The position numbers were made by a program, and so were the translations under genes. Below the pieces are notes generated by a model, which worked only from the letters and a program-made list of their open reading frames with translations, had not been told where the DNA came from and did no database searches. This document shows positions 24,070 to 32,746 of a DNA stretch of 48,704 nucleotides, piece after piece. Position 1 is the stretch's first letter; each line of letters opens with the position of its first letter. Source of the stretch: Oscillospiraceae bacterium (GTDB taxonomy: Bacteria > Bacillota > Clostridia > Oscillospirales > Oscillospiraceae); contig SVKV01000014.1 of the NCBI GenBank assembly GCA_015068305.1, positions 1 through 48,704 of the forward strand, given 5' to 3'.

Positions 24070-25074
24070 GTGACGATCAAGGATCTTTCGGCCCAGACCG
24101 GCTACTCCGTCGGTACCGTGTCCCGGGTGCTGAACAATCAGCCCAATGTCAGTGAAAAGGCCCGGAAGGCCATTCTGGAGGCAGCTGCGGAATGCGGCTT
24201 CCAGCTCAATGCCAATGCCAAGCAGCTCAAGCAGAGCCACTCCAATTCGGTGCTGGTGGTGGTCCGGGGTACATCCAATGAAATGTTCAGCGGTCTGATG
24301 GAGACCATCCAGGCCCGGATGGCCACCACCCCCCATCAGCTGATTGTGGACTATATCGACGAAAACAGCAACGAGGTAGCCCGGGCATTGCAGCTGTGCC
24401 GGGAGAAGAAGCCTCTGGGCATTCTGTTCCTGGGCGGCAACCGGGAGCATTTCCAGGCCGGCTTTGAGCGGATCGGGGTGCCCTGCGTGCTGGTGACCAG
24501 CGATGCATCGGGGCTGTGCTTTGAGAATTTAAGCAGCGTCACCACCGACGATGCCCAGGCTGCCAAAACCGCCATCGAGCAGCTGGTGACCATGGGCCAC
24601 CGGAAAATCGTGGTCATCGGCGGACGCCGGGAGGATTCCGGAATTGCCCATCTGCGCTACAAGGGCTGCATGGAGGCATTTGAAAAGCACGGCATCTGCT
24701 TTGACGAGGTTCTGGATTACGAGAGTGTCCGCTTCTCCTTTGAGGAGGGATACCGGGCGGCCCGGAATCTGCTGGCCAGGGGCCGGGAATTTACGGCTAT
24801 TTTCGCCATGGCGGACGTGATGGCCATCGGTGCCATCCGGGCGCTGCGGGATGCGGGACTGCGGGTTCCCGAGGATGTGTCCGTGATGGGCTTCGACGGT
24901 CTGGCTGTGGGCGAATACACGGTGCCGACCCTGTCCACCATCCGCCAGAGTGTGGATGCCATGGCCCGGCGCAGCGTGGATCTGCTGCTGGAAAATATTG
25001 GCCAGACCCAGCCGCCCCGGCATGAAATGGTGCCCTTCGAGCTGATCCTCCGGGAAAGCACCGAAAGAAAATAA
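24070..25074 (+). CDS. LacI-family transcriptional regulator
   Basis: A 334-residue repressor. The N-terminal helix-turn-helix with hinge reads IKDLSAQTGYSVGTVSRVLN, as in LacI/CcpA proteins, followed by a periplasmic-binding-protein-like sensor domain (VLVVVRGTSNEMF near residue 60 to VPFELILRES at the end, with the conserved VSVMGFDGLAVGEY near 270). The effector is probably a small sugar or related molecule but cannot be read. The GTG at 24070 is used: GAGGAGG sits 9 bases upstream, and the longer frame to 23971 would run through the promoter and operator. A terminator separates it from the eut operon downstream. Confidence 0.92.
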   Translation: MTIKDLSAQTGYSVGTVSRVLNNQPNVSEKARKAILEAAAECGFQLNANAKQLKQSHSNSVLVVVRGTSNEMFSGLMETIQARMATTPHQLIVDYIDENSNEVARALQLCREKKPLGILFLGGNREHFQAGFERIGVPCVLVTSDASGLCFENLSSVTTDDAQAAKTAIEQLVTMGHRKIVVIGGRREDSGIAHLRYKGCMEAFEKHGICFDEVLDYESVRFSFEEGYRAARNLLARGREFTAIFAMADVMAIGAIRALRDAGLRVPEDVSVMGFDGLAVGEYTVPTLSTIRQSVDAMARRSVDLLLENIGQTQPPRHEMVPFELILRESTERK

Positions 25075-25084
25075 GCATTCATCA

Positions 25085-25120
25085 GAAGAACGCAACGGTT
25101 TTCCGTTGCGTTCTTTTTTT
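25085..25120 (+). terminator. terminator after the LacI gene
   Basis: AAGAACGCAACGG / CCGTTGCGTTCTT stem, then seven T. This ends lacI transcription and shows that the eut operon needs its own promoter between about 25120 and 25180; I see no convincing -35/-10 pair there. Confidence 0.9.
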
Positions 25121-25180
25121 ATGCCCATACATGATTTACAAATTCCGGGAAATACTACGTTACGAAAAGGCGGTGTTTTC

Positions 25181-26263
25181 TTGGACGAATTTGATTGCAG
25201 AACGAAGATCATTTCCGGCACCGGTACGGTCCGGAGACTGGCGGATTTTGGGGCGAAACGGCTGTTTCTGGTGACGGATCCCTATTTCCATGAAAACGGC
25301 ACGGCAAGCCGGGTGGCAGAATGTGCCAAAGCGGAGCAGGTGGAAATTTTCCCCGATGTGAAGCCGGACCCTACGGTGGAGCTGGCGGCGGAGGGCACGG
25401 CAAAGCTCCGGGCCTTCGGGGCGGATCTGATCGTGGCCCTGGGCGGAGGCAGCGCCATGGACTGCGCCAAGGCCATGGCCTACTTTGCAAAAGGGGATGC
25501 AAAGGTGGTGGCCATTCCCACCACCTCCGGCTCCGGGTCCGAGGTGACGGATTTTGCCATTCTGACCCACAACAGCGTCAAGCATCCTCTCATCGACCGG
25601 CGGCTGAAGCCGGATATGGCGATCCTGGACAGCCAGCTGCTGCAGCAGCTGCCGCCGGGGCTGGTGGCGGATGCGGGCTTCGACGTGATCTCCCACGCCC
25701 TGGAGGCCTATGTTGCCAGGGGCGCCGGGGTTTTCTCCGATTCTATGGCCCGGGAAGCCTTCCGGGCAGCCTACGAGGCCCTTCCGGCCTCCTTTGCCGG
25801 GCGGAAGGAGGTGCGGCTGAAGGTCCACCAGGCGGCGACCATGGCGGGGATGGCCTTTTCCCAGGCGGGGCTGGGCCTCTGCCATGCCATGGCCCACGCC
25901 CTGGGCGGGGTGTTCCATGTGCCCCACGGGCGGCTCAATGCCATTCTGCTGCCCAGCGTGGTGGGCTGCAATGCCCATGTGGCAGGGGCAAAGTATGCCC
26001 AGCTGGCCCGTGCCGCCGGGCTGGGAGGTAGCGCGGAATCTGTGGCGGTGCGCAATCTCCGGAACGCCCTTCTTCGGCTCCGCCGGGAGCTGAAACTGCC
26101 GGAAACCCTGGCCCAGGCAGGCATTATGCCGCGGGATGTATGGGCCCAAACGGAAAAAATCGTGGAGGCTACGCTCCAGGATCCCTGCTGCGGCAGCAAT
26201 CCCATGACGGTGGAAAAATTCCTGGTGCAGCAGATCCTGGAGGAGGTCACGGGACGTGTCTGA
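25181..26263 (+). CDS. eutG: iron-dependent alcohol dehydrogenase of the ethanolamine microcompartment
   Basis: A 360-residue group III (iron-activated) alcohol dehydrogenase. The NAD-binding GGGSAMDCAKAMA near residue 78, IPTTSGSGSEVTD near 108 and the His-rich GLGLCHAMAHALGGVFHVPHG segment near 227-247, with metal-ligand histidines, match the family. In eut loci EutG reduces acetaldehyde to ethanol and regenerates NAD+ inside the shell. The start is uncertain: TTG 25181 lies in a reasonable position after the terminator, while ATG 25121 sits immediately next to the terminator T-run. It overlaps eutA by eight bases. Confidence 0.88.
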   Translation: MDEFDCRTKIISGTGTVRRLADFGAKRLFLVTDPYFHENGTASRVAECAKAEQVEIFPDVKPDPTVELAAEGTAKLRAFGADLIVALGGGSAMDCAKAMAYFAKGDAKVVAIPTTSGSGSEVTDFAILTHNSVKHPLIDRRLKPDMAILDSQLLQQLPPGLVADAGFDVISHALEAYVARGAGVFSDSMAREAFRAAYEALPASFAGRKEVRLKVHQAATMAGMAFSQAGLGLCHAMAHALGGVFHVPHGRLNAILLPSVVGCNAHVAGAKYAQLARAAGLGGSAESVAVRNLRNALLRLRRELKLPETLAQAGIMPRDVWAQTEKIVEATLQDPCCGSNPMTVEKFLVQQILEEVTGRV

Positions 26264-27581
26264 GGTGCTTTTGAGCGTGGGACTGGATGTGGGGACCACC
26301 TCCAGTCAGATGGTACTATCGGAACTGACCGTGGAAAACCGGGCCGGAAGCCTGGCGGTGCCGGAGATGGAAATCGCACAACGGAAGATTCTCTACAAAA
26401 GCCCTATTCATTTTACGCCGCTGCTGGACTGCGACCGGGTGGACGGGGAGAAACTCCGGGAAATCGTGGACGCAGAATATGAAAAAGCCGGGATCCGGAA
26501 GCCGGAGGTGGACACCGGGGCCATCATCATCACCGGGGAAACCTCCCGGAAGGAAAATGCCCGGACCGTGCTGGAGCAGCTCAGCGGCTACGCCGGGGAT
26601 TTTGTGGTGGCGACGGCAGGGCCGGACCTGGAGAGTGTGCTGGCCGCCAAGGGCGCCGGGGCAGTGGAATACGGAGAAAAAACCGGGAAAAAGGTGCTCC
26701 ACATGGATATCGGCGGGGGAACCTCCAATCTGGCTTTGATCGAAGATGGGGTCATCACTGCTACCGCATGCCTGAATGTGGGAGGGCGGCTGCTGAAAAT
26801 CCGTCCGGATGGGTGTCTTTCCTATGTTTCCCCGGTGCTGGAAGGGATCTTCGGGAAGAAAGCTGGAGATTATGTAAACCGGGAAGAGGTGCTGGAGCTG
26901 GCCCGGGAATTGGTGCAGGCCCTGGAGGCGGCAGCGGGGCTCCGGGAAAAGGAAAGCTGGATGGCGGGACTGAAAACGGCGGAGTCGGGGGTTTTGGAAC
27001 CGCCGGAGGGGGCGGTGATCTCCTTTTCCGGAGGCGTGGCGGACTGCATCGACGCGGCGCAGCCCTGGCTGGCCTTCGGGGACATGGGTCCGGAGCTGGG
27101 CCGGGCCATCCGGGAAAGCAGGCTCTGCCGGGGGGAATACAGGCTGGGAGAGGAAACCATCCGGGCTACGGTCATCGGTGCCGGATGCCACAGCGCCCGG
27201 CTGTCCGGCAGCACGGTTTTTTATCAGAATATCAGATTTCCGCTGAAAAATCTGCCGGTGGTGGAATCGGCGGAAAGGCTCCGGAGTCTGGACGGACCCG
27301 GGGTGCTGGCTCTTCCGGGGGAGAAATCCCCGGAATACCGGCAGGTGGCCCGGCTGGCGGCGGAAATCATCCGATCTTTCGGGGAGCGGCCTGTTTATCT
27401 GGCCCTCCGGGAGGACATGGCCAAGGCCCTGGGCCAGCAGATCGCCCTGGGGCTGGGGCAGAGCGCCCAGGTGCTCTGCATTGACCGGGTGAGCCTCCGG
27501 GAGGGGGATTACCTGGATGTGGGTGCTCCGGTGGGCCCGGCGCTGCCGGTGGTCATCAAGACGCTGATCTTGAATCGGTAA
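26256..27581 (+). CDS. eutA: ethanolamine ammonia-lyase reactivating factor EutA
   Basis: A 441-residue protein of the EutA family, a chaperone-like ATPase that exchanges damaged cobalamin in the EutBC lyase. The actin-like ATPase motifs are visible: VGLDVGTTSSQMVL at residue 8 and LHMDIGGGTSNLAL near 150, with IITGETSRKENA near 90 and SFSGGVADCID near 252. The GTG at 26256 has GGAGGAGG at good spacing and overlaps eutG. The stop codon TAA at 27579 forms the first three bases of the repeat element that follows. Confidence 0.94.
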   Translation: MSEVLLSVGLDVGTTSSQMVLSELTVENRAGSLAVPEMEIAQRKILYKSPIHFTPLLDCDRVDGEKLREIVDAEYEKAGIRKPEVDTGAIIITGETSRKENARTVLEQLSGYAGDFVVATAGPDLESVLAAKGAGAVEYGEKTGKKVLHMDIGGGTSNLALIEDGVITATACLNVGGRLLKIRPDGCLSYVSPVLEGIFGKKAGDYVNREEVLELARELVQALEAAAGLREKESWMAGLKTAESGVLEPPEGAVISFSGGVADCIDAAQPWLAFGDMGPELGRAIRESRLCRGEYRLGEETIRATVIGAGCHSARLSGSTVFYQNIRFPLKNLPVVESAERLRSLDGPGVLALPGEKSPEYRQVARLAAEIIRSFGERPVYLALREDMAKALGQQIALGLGQSAQVLCIDRVSLREGDYLDVGAPVGPALPVVIKTLILNR

Positions 27582-27957
27582 ATTGGTGTTTATCGATCCA
27601 ATGGTCGATGTTACTTTCTTGTGTCCGAACAAGAAAGTAACCAAAGAAGTCGTCCGGGGCGAGGCATTACGGGCAAATCGCATCCTCGCCCCGGACCCCA
27701 CTCCCGCCGCTTTTGACCACCGCCCACTGAAAATGTCCCGATTTTCAGCGGGCTCTGCGGAGCAAACCTTTAGATTTGTAAAACGCAAGCGTTCAAAAAT
27801 CGGAACATTTTTGAATGCTGGATGGCGATGCGGCGGGTGGATTCTTAAGGAGGGCGCATTTACCCGTAGCGCCTCCTTAAGTCGGCTTCTTTGGGCACCT
27901 TTCTTGCCGAAACAAGAAAGGTGCGAAGATTTAACAGATCGGTAATCTGTAATTTGA
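27579..27957 (+). repeat. shared-end repeat element B with hairpin-array core, between eutA and eutB
   Basis: Left end TAAATTGGTGTTTATCGATC begins at the eutA stop codon; right end GATCGGTAATCTGTAATTTGA ends 17 bases before the eutB start. The core (27611-27923) is a chain of six hairpins: TTACTTTCTTG/CAAGAAAGTAA; GTCCGGGGCGAGG with its complement (27652-27664 and 27684-27696); CCCACTGAAAAT/ATTTTCAGCGGG; GCGTTCAAAAAT/ATTTTTGAATGC; CTTAAGGAGGGCGC/GCGCCTCCTTAAG; CACCTTTCTTG/CAAGAAAGGTG. Frames of 120 and 490 residues pass through it but reflect repeat sequence, not protein. It must be transcribed within the eut mRNA unless it terminates transcription. Confidence 0.92.
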
Positions 27958-27973
27958 CTTATGGGAGGTCATT

Positions 27974-29338
27974 ATGAAATTACAAACCACGTTGTTGGGA
28001 AAAACATATCAGTTCCGGGATTTGAAGGACGTTCTGGCCAAGGCCAATGAGGAAAAAACCGGCGATAAACTGGCAGGCCTTGCTGCGGAAACGGCCCGGG
28101 AGCGGATCGCGGCCAAGGTGGTGCTGTCGGCGGTGACCCTGGGGGAGCTTCGGGAAAATCCGGCAGTACCCTATGAAACCGACGAGGTTACCCGGATCAT
28201 CCAGGACGATGTGAATGAAAAGGTTTATGCCGGGATCCGGGGCTGGACCGTGGCGGAATTCCGGGAGTGGATTCTCAGCGAAGACACCACCGGAGCGGAC
28301 ATCCGCCGCATCAGCCGGGGCTTGACATCCGAAATGGTGGCGGCGGTATGCAAGCTGATGAGCAACCTGGATCTCATTTATGCGGCAAACAAAATTACCG
28401 TCACTGCCCACTGCAATACCACCATCGGCCTGCCCGGGACCCTTTCCTGCCGGCTTCAGCCCAACCACACCACCGATGACCCGGAGGGTATCACCGCCTC
28501 CACCCTGGAGGGCCTTTCCTTCGGCGTCGGCGATGCGGTGATTGGCTTAAATCCGGTGACCGATTCCCCGGAACAGGTGGGGAAGGTGCTGCGGCGGTTT
28601 GCGGAAATCAAGGAGCATTGGGCCATTCCCACGCAAATTTGCGTGCTGGCCCATGTGACGGCTCAGATGAAGGCAGTAAAGGACGGGGCACCCTGCGATC
28701 TGATTTTTCAGTCCATCGCAGGCTCGGAAGCCGGCAACGCAGCCTTCGGCTTCAACGCAGCTACCATCGAAGAAGCAAGGCAGCTGCTTCTTCGGGATGG
28801 GACAGCGGAAGGACCCAATGTGATGTATTTTGAAACGGGGCAGGGCTCGGAGCTAAGCTCCAACGCCCACCACGGCACCGATCAGGTGACCATGGAGGCC
28901 CGGTGCTACGGCTTTGCCAAGCGGTTCCAGCCCTTTTTGGTCAATACGGTGGTGGGCTTCATCGGCCCGGAATACCTCTATGATGCCCGGCAGGTGACGA
29001 GGGCGGGCCTTGAGGATCATTTTATGGGCAAGCTCACGGGCATTTCCATGGGCTGCGACTGCTGCTACACCAACCACATGAAGGCAGACCAGAATGATAT
29101 TGAAAATCTGGCCAGCCTGCTGACCCTGGCAGGATGCAACTATTTCATGGGCATTCCCCATGGGGATGACATTATGCTCAACTATCAGACCACCGGCTTC
29201 CGGGAGACGGCTGCCCTGCGGGAACTGACCGGTAAGACGGCGATTCCGGAATTCCAGCGGTGGCTGGAAAAAATGGGCTTTGTGGAAAACGGAAAGCTGA
29301 CAAAAAAAGCCGGCGACGGCTCCAGTTTGCTGTTTTAA
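27974..29338 (+). CDS. eutB: ethanolamine ammonia-lyase large subunit
   Basis: A 454-residue protein, the standard length for EutB. It is a TIM barrel that binds ethanolamine and, with EutC, adenosylcobalamin to give acetaldehyde and ammonia inside the microcompartment. Family segments include GLTSEMVAAVCKLMSNLDL near residue 116, GLPGTLSCRLQPNHTTDDP near 153, FQSIAGSEAGNAAFGFN near 244, ELSSNAHHGTDQVTMEARCY near 294 and GCDCCYTNHMKADQND near 359. ATG 27974 follows GGGAGG. It is flanked on both sides by hairpin-array repeats. Confidence 0.97.
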   Translation: MKLQTTLLGKTYQFRDLKDVLAKANEEKTGDKLAGLAAETARERIAAKVVLSAVTLGELRENPAVPYETDEVTRIIQDDVNEKVYAGIRGWTVAEFREWILSEDTTGADIRRISRGLTSEMVAAVCKLMSNLDLIYAANKITVTAHCNTTIGLPGTLSCRLQPNHTTDDPEGITASTLEGLSFGVGDAVIGLNPVTDSPEQVGKVLRRFAEIKEHWAIPTQICVLAHVTAQMKAVKDGAPCDLIFQSIAGSEAGNAAFGFNAATIEEARQLLLRDGTAEGPNVMYFETGQGSELSSNAHHGTDQVTMEARCYGFAKRFQPFLVNTVVGFIGPEYLYDARQVTRAGLEDHFMGKLTGISMGCDCCYTNHMKADQNDIENLASLLTLAGCNYFMGIPHGDDIMLNYQTTGFRETAALRELTGKTAIPEFQRWLEKMGFVENGKLTKKAGDGSSLLF

Positions 29339-29348
29339 GGGAAGGATA

Positions 29349-29727
29349 GATTGGAATTAATCGAACTAATGACCGATGTTACTTTCTTGTGTCCGAACAA
29401 GAAAGTAACCAAAGAAGTCGTCCGGGGCGAGGCATTACGGGCAAATCGCATCCTCGCCCCGGACCCCACTCCCGCCGCTTTTGACCACCGCCCACTGAAA
29501 ATGTTCCGATTTTCAGCGGGCTCTACGGAGCAAACTTGTAAGTTTGCAGAATGCAAGCGTTCAAAAATCGGAACATTTTTGAATGCTGGATGGCGATGCG
29601 GCGGGTGGATTCTTAAGGAGGGCGCATTTGCTCGTAGCGCCTCCTTAAGTCGGCTTCTTTGGGGCACCTTTCTTGCCGAAACAAGAAAGGTGCGAATTAA
29701 CTTATCTGATCGATAAACTGGAATTTG
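29349..29727 (+). repeat. shared-end repeat element C with hairpin-array core, between eutB and eutC
   Basis: Left end AGATTGGAATTAATCGAACT starts 11 bases after the eutB stop; the right end GATCGATAAACTGGAATTTGA stops 16 bases before the eutC start. The core at 29379-29692 is nearly identical in sequence and hairpin order to copies A and B. The outer 30 bases differ more between copies than the core does. A 159-residue minus-strand frame and a 121-residue plus-strand frame lie within it and are not genes. Confidence 0.92.
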
Positions 29728-29743
29728 AAAGAAGGAGGAAAAT

Positions 29744-30658
29744 ATGACCAAGCAGGAACTTACCAACATGGTGGCGGAAATCTTAAGCCAGATGCACGGG
29801 GAGACGCAGCCCAAGGTAAAGGGCAGCGACTATAAGACGGTGCTCTATCAGACCGATGAGAACGCGAAGCAGTACCATGACGGGGATTTTGTGCCGGATG
29901 TGACGCAGCTGGATTTGAGAAAGCTCTATCTGGTGGAAGATGCGGCAGATGCCGAAAAATTCAAAAAAATGAAGGAAAAGACCCCGGCCCGGCTGGGCTC
30001 CGGCAAGGCGGGGCCCCGGTATAAAACCTTGACCATGCTCCGCTTCCGGGCGGACCATGCAGCGGCCCAGGATGCGGTATTTTCGGAACTGGATGCGGAT
30101 TTTGCCAAGGAGCATGACCTGCTGCCCACCAAAACCCGGTGCAGCAGCAAGGAGGAATATCTGACCAGGCCCGACCTGGGCAGATGCTTCGATGAGAACA
30201 ATGCCAAGACCATCAAGGGCGTCATCGATACACCCCCCAGAGTGCAGCTGGTGGTGGGGGACGGGCTCAGCTCCGCCGCCATCCGGGCCAATGCCATGGA
30301 CTGTCTCCAATCCATCCGGGACGGCCTGAAAATCAGAGGCATCGAAACCGGAAAGACCATTTTCGTCAAATACTGCCGGGTGGGTGCCGGCGATGCCATC
30401 GGAGATATCACCGGCTGTGAGCTGGTGTGTGTGCTGGTGGGGGAGCGGCCGGGACTGGTGACGGACAAGAGCATGTCCGCCTATATCACCTACAGGCCCC
30501 ACACCGGGGTGTCCGAATCCAGCCGGACGGTGGTCAGTAATATCCATGCCCAGGGGACTCCTGCGGTGGAGGCAGGGGCCTATGTGGCGGAGCTGATCGG
30601 GAAAATTCTGACGAAAAAAGTCTCCGGCGTGGGACTGCACCTGGAGGAAGCCAGATGA
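29744..30658 (+). CDS. eutC: ethanolamine ammonia-lyase small subunit
   Basis: A 304-residue EutC, which holds adenosylcobalamin at the interface with EutB. Motifs: ARLGSGKAGPRYKT near residue 80, TKTRCSSKEEYLTRPDLGR near 126, VGDGLSSAAIRANAMD near 171, VGAGDAIGDITGCEL near 217 and the C-terminal GERPGLVTDKSMSAYITYRP stretch. It has an N-terminal extension (about 70 residues) common in microcompartment-associated EutC, which is thought to help packaging. The ATG has GAAGGAGG. It overlaps eutL by four bases. Confidence 0.96.
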   Translation: MTKQELTNMVAEILSQMHGETQPKVKGSDYKTVLYQTDENAKQYHDGDFVPDVTQLDLRKLYLVEDAADAEKFKKMKEKTPARLGSGKAGPRYKTLTMLRFRADHAAAQDAVFSELDADFAKEHDLLPTKTRCSSKEEYLTRPDLGRCFDENNAKTIKGVIDTPPRVQLVVGDGLSSAAIRANAMDCLQSIRDGLKIRGIETGKTIFVKYCRVGAGDAIGDITGCELVCVLVGERPGLVTDKSMSAYITYRPHTGVSESSRTVVSNIHAQGTPAVEAGAYVAELIGKILTKKVSGVGLHLEEAR

Positions 30659-31278
30659 TTCCGGTGAAAATTCTGGCGGTGCGCTACCTGGCCAATGCAA
30701 GCCCTGCCCTGGCCCGGGCTCTGGGGGCCCCGGCGGGATACCCGTCCCTGGGGCTCATCACCACCGACAGCGACGACGCAACCTATATTGCTCTGGATGA
30801 GGCCACAAAGGCCGCCGATGTGGAGGTTGCCTACGGCCGGAGCCTATACGCAGGGGCGGCCAATGCTTCCACACCCTATGCCGGAGAAGTTATCGGGATT
30901 CTGGCGGGGGCTACTCCGGGGGCGGTCAGAAGCGGCATGGAGGCGGCCCTCTCTGCTCTGAGCCGGGTGGGCTTTGAGGAAGTGGGGGGCGTGCCCTATC
31001 TTACCCATACGGTCAGCTCCGCCGGGTCGTACCTGGCAAGAGAGGCGGGGGTGCGGCAGGGATCGGCCCTTGCCTATCTGATCGCACCGCCATTAGAGAG
31101 TATGTACGCCCTGGATGCGGCGCTGAAGGCGGCGGATGTAAAGTTATGTAAACTATACAATCCCCCCAGCGAGACAAATTTCGGCGGCGGGCTTTTAAGC
31201 GGTACCCAGTCTGCCTGTGATGCGGCCTGTGCTGCCTTTGGGGCGGCAGTGGCGGAAGTTGCAAGAATGCCGCGATGA
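30655..31278 (+). CDS. eutL: microcompartment shell protein EutL (tandem BMC domains)
   Basis: A 207-residue shell trimer protein made of two permuted BMC domains, about 1-100 and 105-205. Recognisable features are LGLITTDSDDATYIALDEAT near residue 32, AYGRSLYAGAANASTPYAGE near 61 and SETNFGGGLLSGTQSACDAA near 176. EutL forms trimers with a gated central pore thought to pass larger molecules such as cofactors. Its start overlaps the eutC stop (ATGA). It is one of only three shell proteins encoded in this window. Confidence 0.93.
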   Translation: MIPVKILAVRYLANASPALARALGAPAGYPSLGLITTDSDDATYIALDEATKAADVEVAYGRSLYAGAANASTPYAGEVIGILAGATPGAVRSGMEAALSALSRVGFEEVGGVPYLTHTVSSAGSYLAREAGVRQGSALAYLIAPPLESMYALDAALKAADVKLCKLYNPPSETNFGGGLLSGTQSACDAACAAFGAAVAEVARMPR

Positions 31279-31303
31279 ATGGCGCTGAAGAAAGGAGAAT
31301 GAT

Positions 31304-32728
31304 ATGGACTTTGACAAGGACCTGGCGGCCCGGCAGGAAGCGAGAGTTTTAAGCCGCCGGGCAGAAAAAGCTCAAAAGGTGCTGTCCGGGTTTTCCCAGG
31401 AACAGCTGGACAAAATCGTGGAGGCGGTGGCCAAGGCCTTTTCTGCATCTTCCGTGGAACTGGCGGAGCTGGCGGTCCGGGAGACGGGCTTCGGCAACAC
31501 GGAGGACAAGGTGAGAAAAAACCGCTTCGCTTCGGAGAAGGTGGCGGCCAACGTAAGAAATCAGAAATGCGTGGGGGTATTAAAAGAGGACCCCGGGGAA
31601 AAGCTATGGCAGGTGGGGGTGCCGGTGGGAGTTATCTGCGGCATCGTGCCCAGCACAAATCCCACCTCCACGGCCTGCTACAAGGCCCTCATTGCCCTGA
31701 AATCCGGCAATGCCATCGTATTCTCACCCCATCCCAAGGCGGTGTCCTGCACCCTCCGGGCGGCTCAGATCGTATCGGATGCGGCGGAAAAGGCGGGGGC
31801 ACCCAAGGGGTCGGTGGGATGCCTGAGCATGGCCTCCATGGCCGGGTGCCAGGAGCTGATGGGTGCGAAGGAAGTAAAGCTGATTCTGGCCACCGGAGGT
31901 CCCGGCATGGTCAAGGCGGCCTATTCCTCCGGTAAGCCTGCCATTGGTGTGGGTGCCGGCAACGGGCCGGCCTATATCCACCATACGGCGGATGTGAAGA
32001 AGGCGCTGGCGTGCATTCTGGAGTCCAAGACCTTTGACAACGGGACGGTGTGTGCTTCGGAGCAGAGTATCATTGTGGAAAAGGGTATGGAAGAAACGGT
32101 CCGAGGTGCCGCAAAGTCCATGGGCTTCTATTTTATGACGCCGGAGGAGGCAGGAAAGCTTGCGAAACTGCTGTTCCGGCCCACCGGGGCATTAAATCCG
32201 GAAATTGTGGGAAAACCTGCGGTGCGTCTTGCGGAAATGGCGGGATTTCCGGTGCCTCCGGGGACGAAGATCCTGGTGGCCCGGGAGGAACAGGCGGGCC
32301 CCAATTACCCCTATTCCATGGAAAAGCTCTGCCCGGTACTGGCGTTCTATGTGATGGAAAATGAGGACGCGGTGCTTAACAAGGTGGTGGAGGTGTTGGA
32401 GCACGAGGGTGCGGGACACACCTTTGCCATGCACGCAGAGGACCGGGCCGCGGTGGAGAAATTTGCCAAAGCGGTGCCGGTATCCCGGTTCCTGGTGAAC
32501 ACCCCGGCGGCATTGGGGGGCATCGGAGCCACCACGAAGCTGTTCCCGGCGCTGACCCTTGGGTGCGGTGCCGTGGGAGGAAGCTCTTCGTCCAATAACA
32601 TTGGGCCCATGGACCTGGTGAACATCCGCCGGGTGGCCTGGGGCGTGGAGGATCCCCAGACACAGGTGCAAGTGGATGGGGATCTGGTGGAACTGCTGGC
32701 ACAGAAAATTCTGGAACGACTGAAATAA
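31304..32728 (+). CDS. eutE: CoA-acylating acetaldehyde dehydrogenase EutE
   Basis: A 474-residue aldehyde dehydrogenase, converting acetaldehyde, NAD+ and CoA to acetyl-CoA within the shell. The catalytic Cys lies in NGTVCASEQSII near residue 250; the NAD-binding VGVICGIVPSTNPTST near 105, the ATGGPGMVKAAYSSGKPAIG stretch near 202 and a C-terminal LGGIGATTKLFPALTLGCG segment also match. Helical residues 1-45 (KDLAARQEARVLSRRAEKAQ) could serve as a short encapsulation peptide. It has an AAAGGAGA site and lies 25 bases after eutL. Confidence 0.94.
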   Translation: MDFDKDLAARQEARVLSRRAEKAQKVLSGFSQEQLDKIVEAVAKAFSASSVELAELAVRETGFGNTEDKVRKNRFASEKVAANVRNQKCVGVLKEDPGEKLWQVGVPVGVICGIVPSTNPTSTACYKALIALKSGNAIVFSPHPKAVSCTLRAAQIVSDAAEKAGAPKGSVGCLSMASMAGCQELMGAKEVKLILATGGPGMVKAAYSSGKPAIGVGAGNGPAYIHHTADVKKALACILESKTFDNGTVCASEQSIIVEKGMEETVRGAAKSMGFYFMTPEEAGKLAKLLFRPTGALNPEIVGKPAVRLAEMAGFPVPPGTKILVAREEQAGPNYPYSMEKLCPVLAFYVMENEDAVLNKVVEVLEHEGAGHTFAMHAEDRAAVEKFAKAVPVSRFLVNTPAALGGIGATTKLFPALTLGCGAVGGSSSSNNIGPMDLVNIRRVAWGVEDPQTQVQVDGDLVELLAQKILERLK

Positions 32729-32746
32729 CAAACGGGAGGAACCAAT

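Noticed and set aside
25121..25180. cobalamin riboswitch or EutV antiterminator upstream of eutG
   Set aside because: The gap between the lacI terminator and the eutG start is only about 60 bases and shows no suitable hairpins.
26316..27788. 490-residue minus-strand frame
   Set aside because: It is antisense to eutA and runs into repeat B; the matching first residues recur wherever the repeat occurs.
27583..27945. 120-residue frame in repeat B and its relatives in copies A, C and D
   Set aside because: The same peptide recurs with every copy of the hairpin repeat, in both strands and without a ribosome binding site; it reflects the repeat, not a gene.
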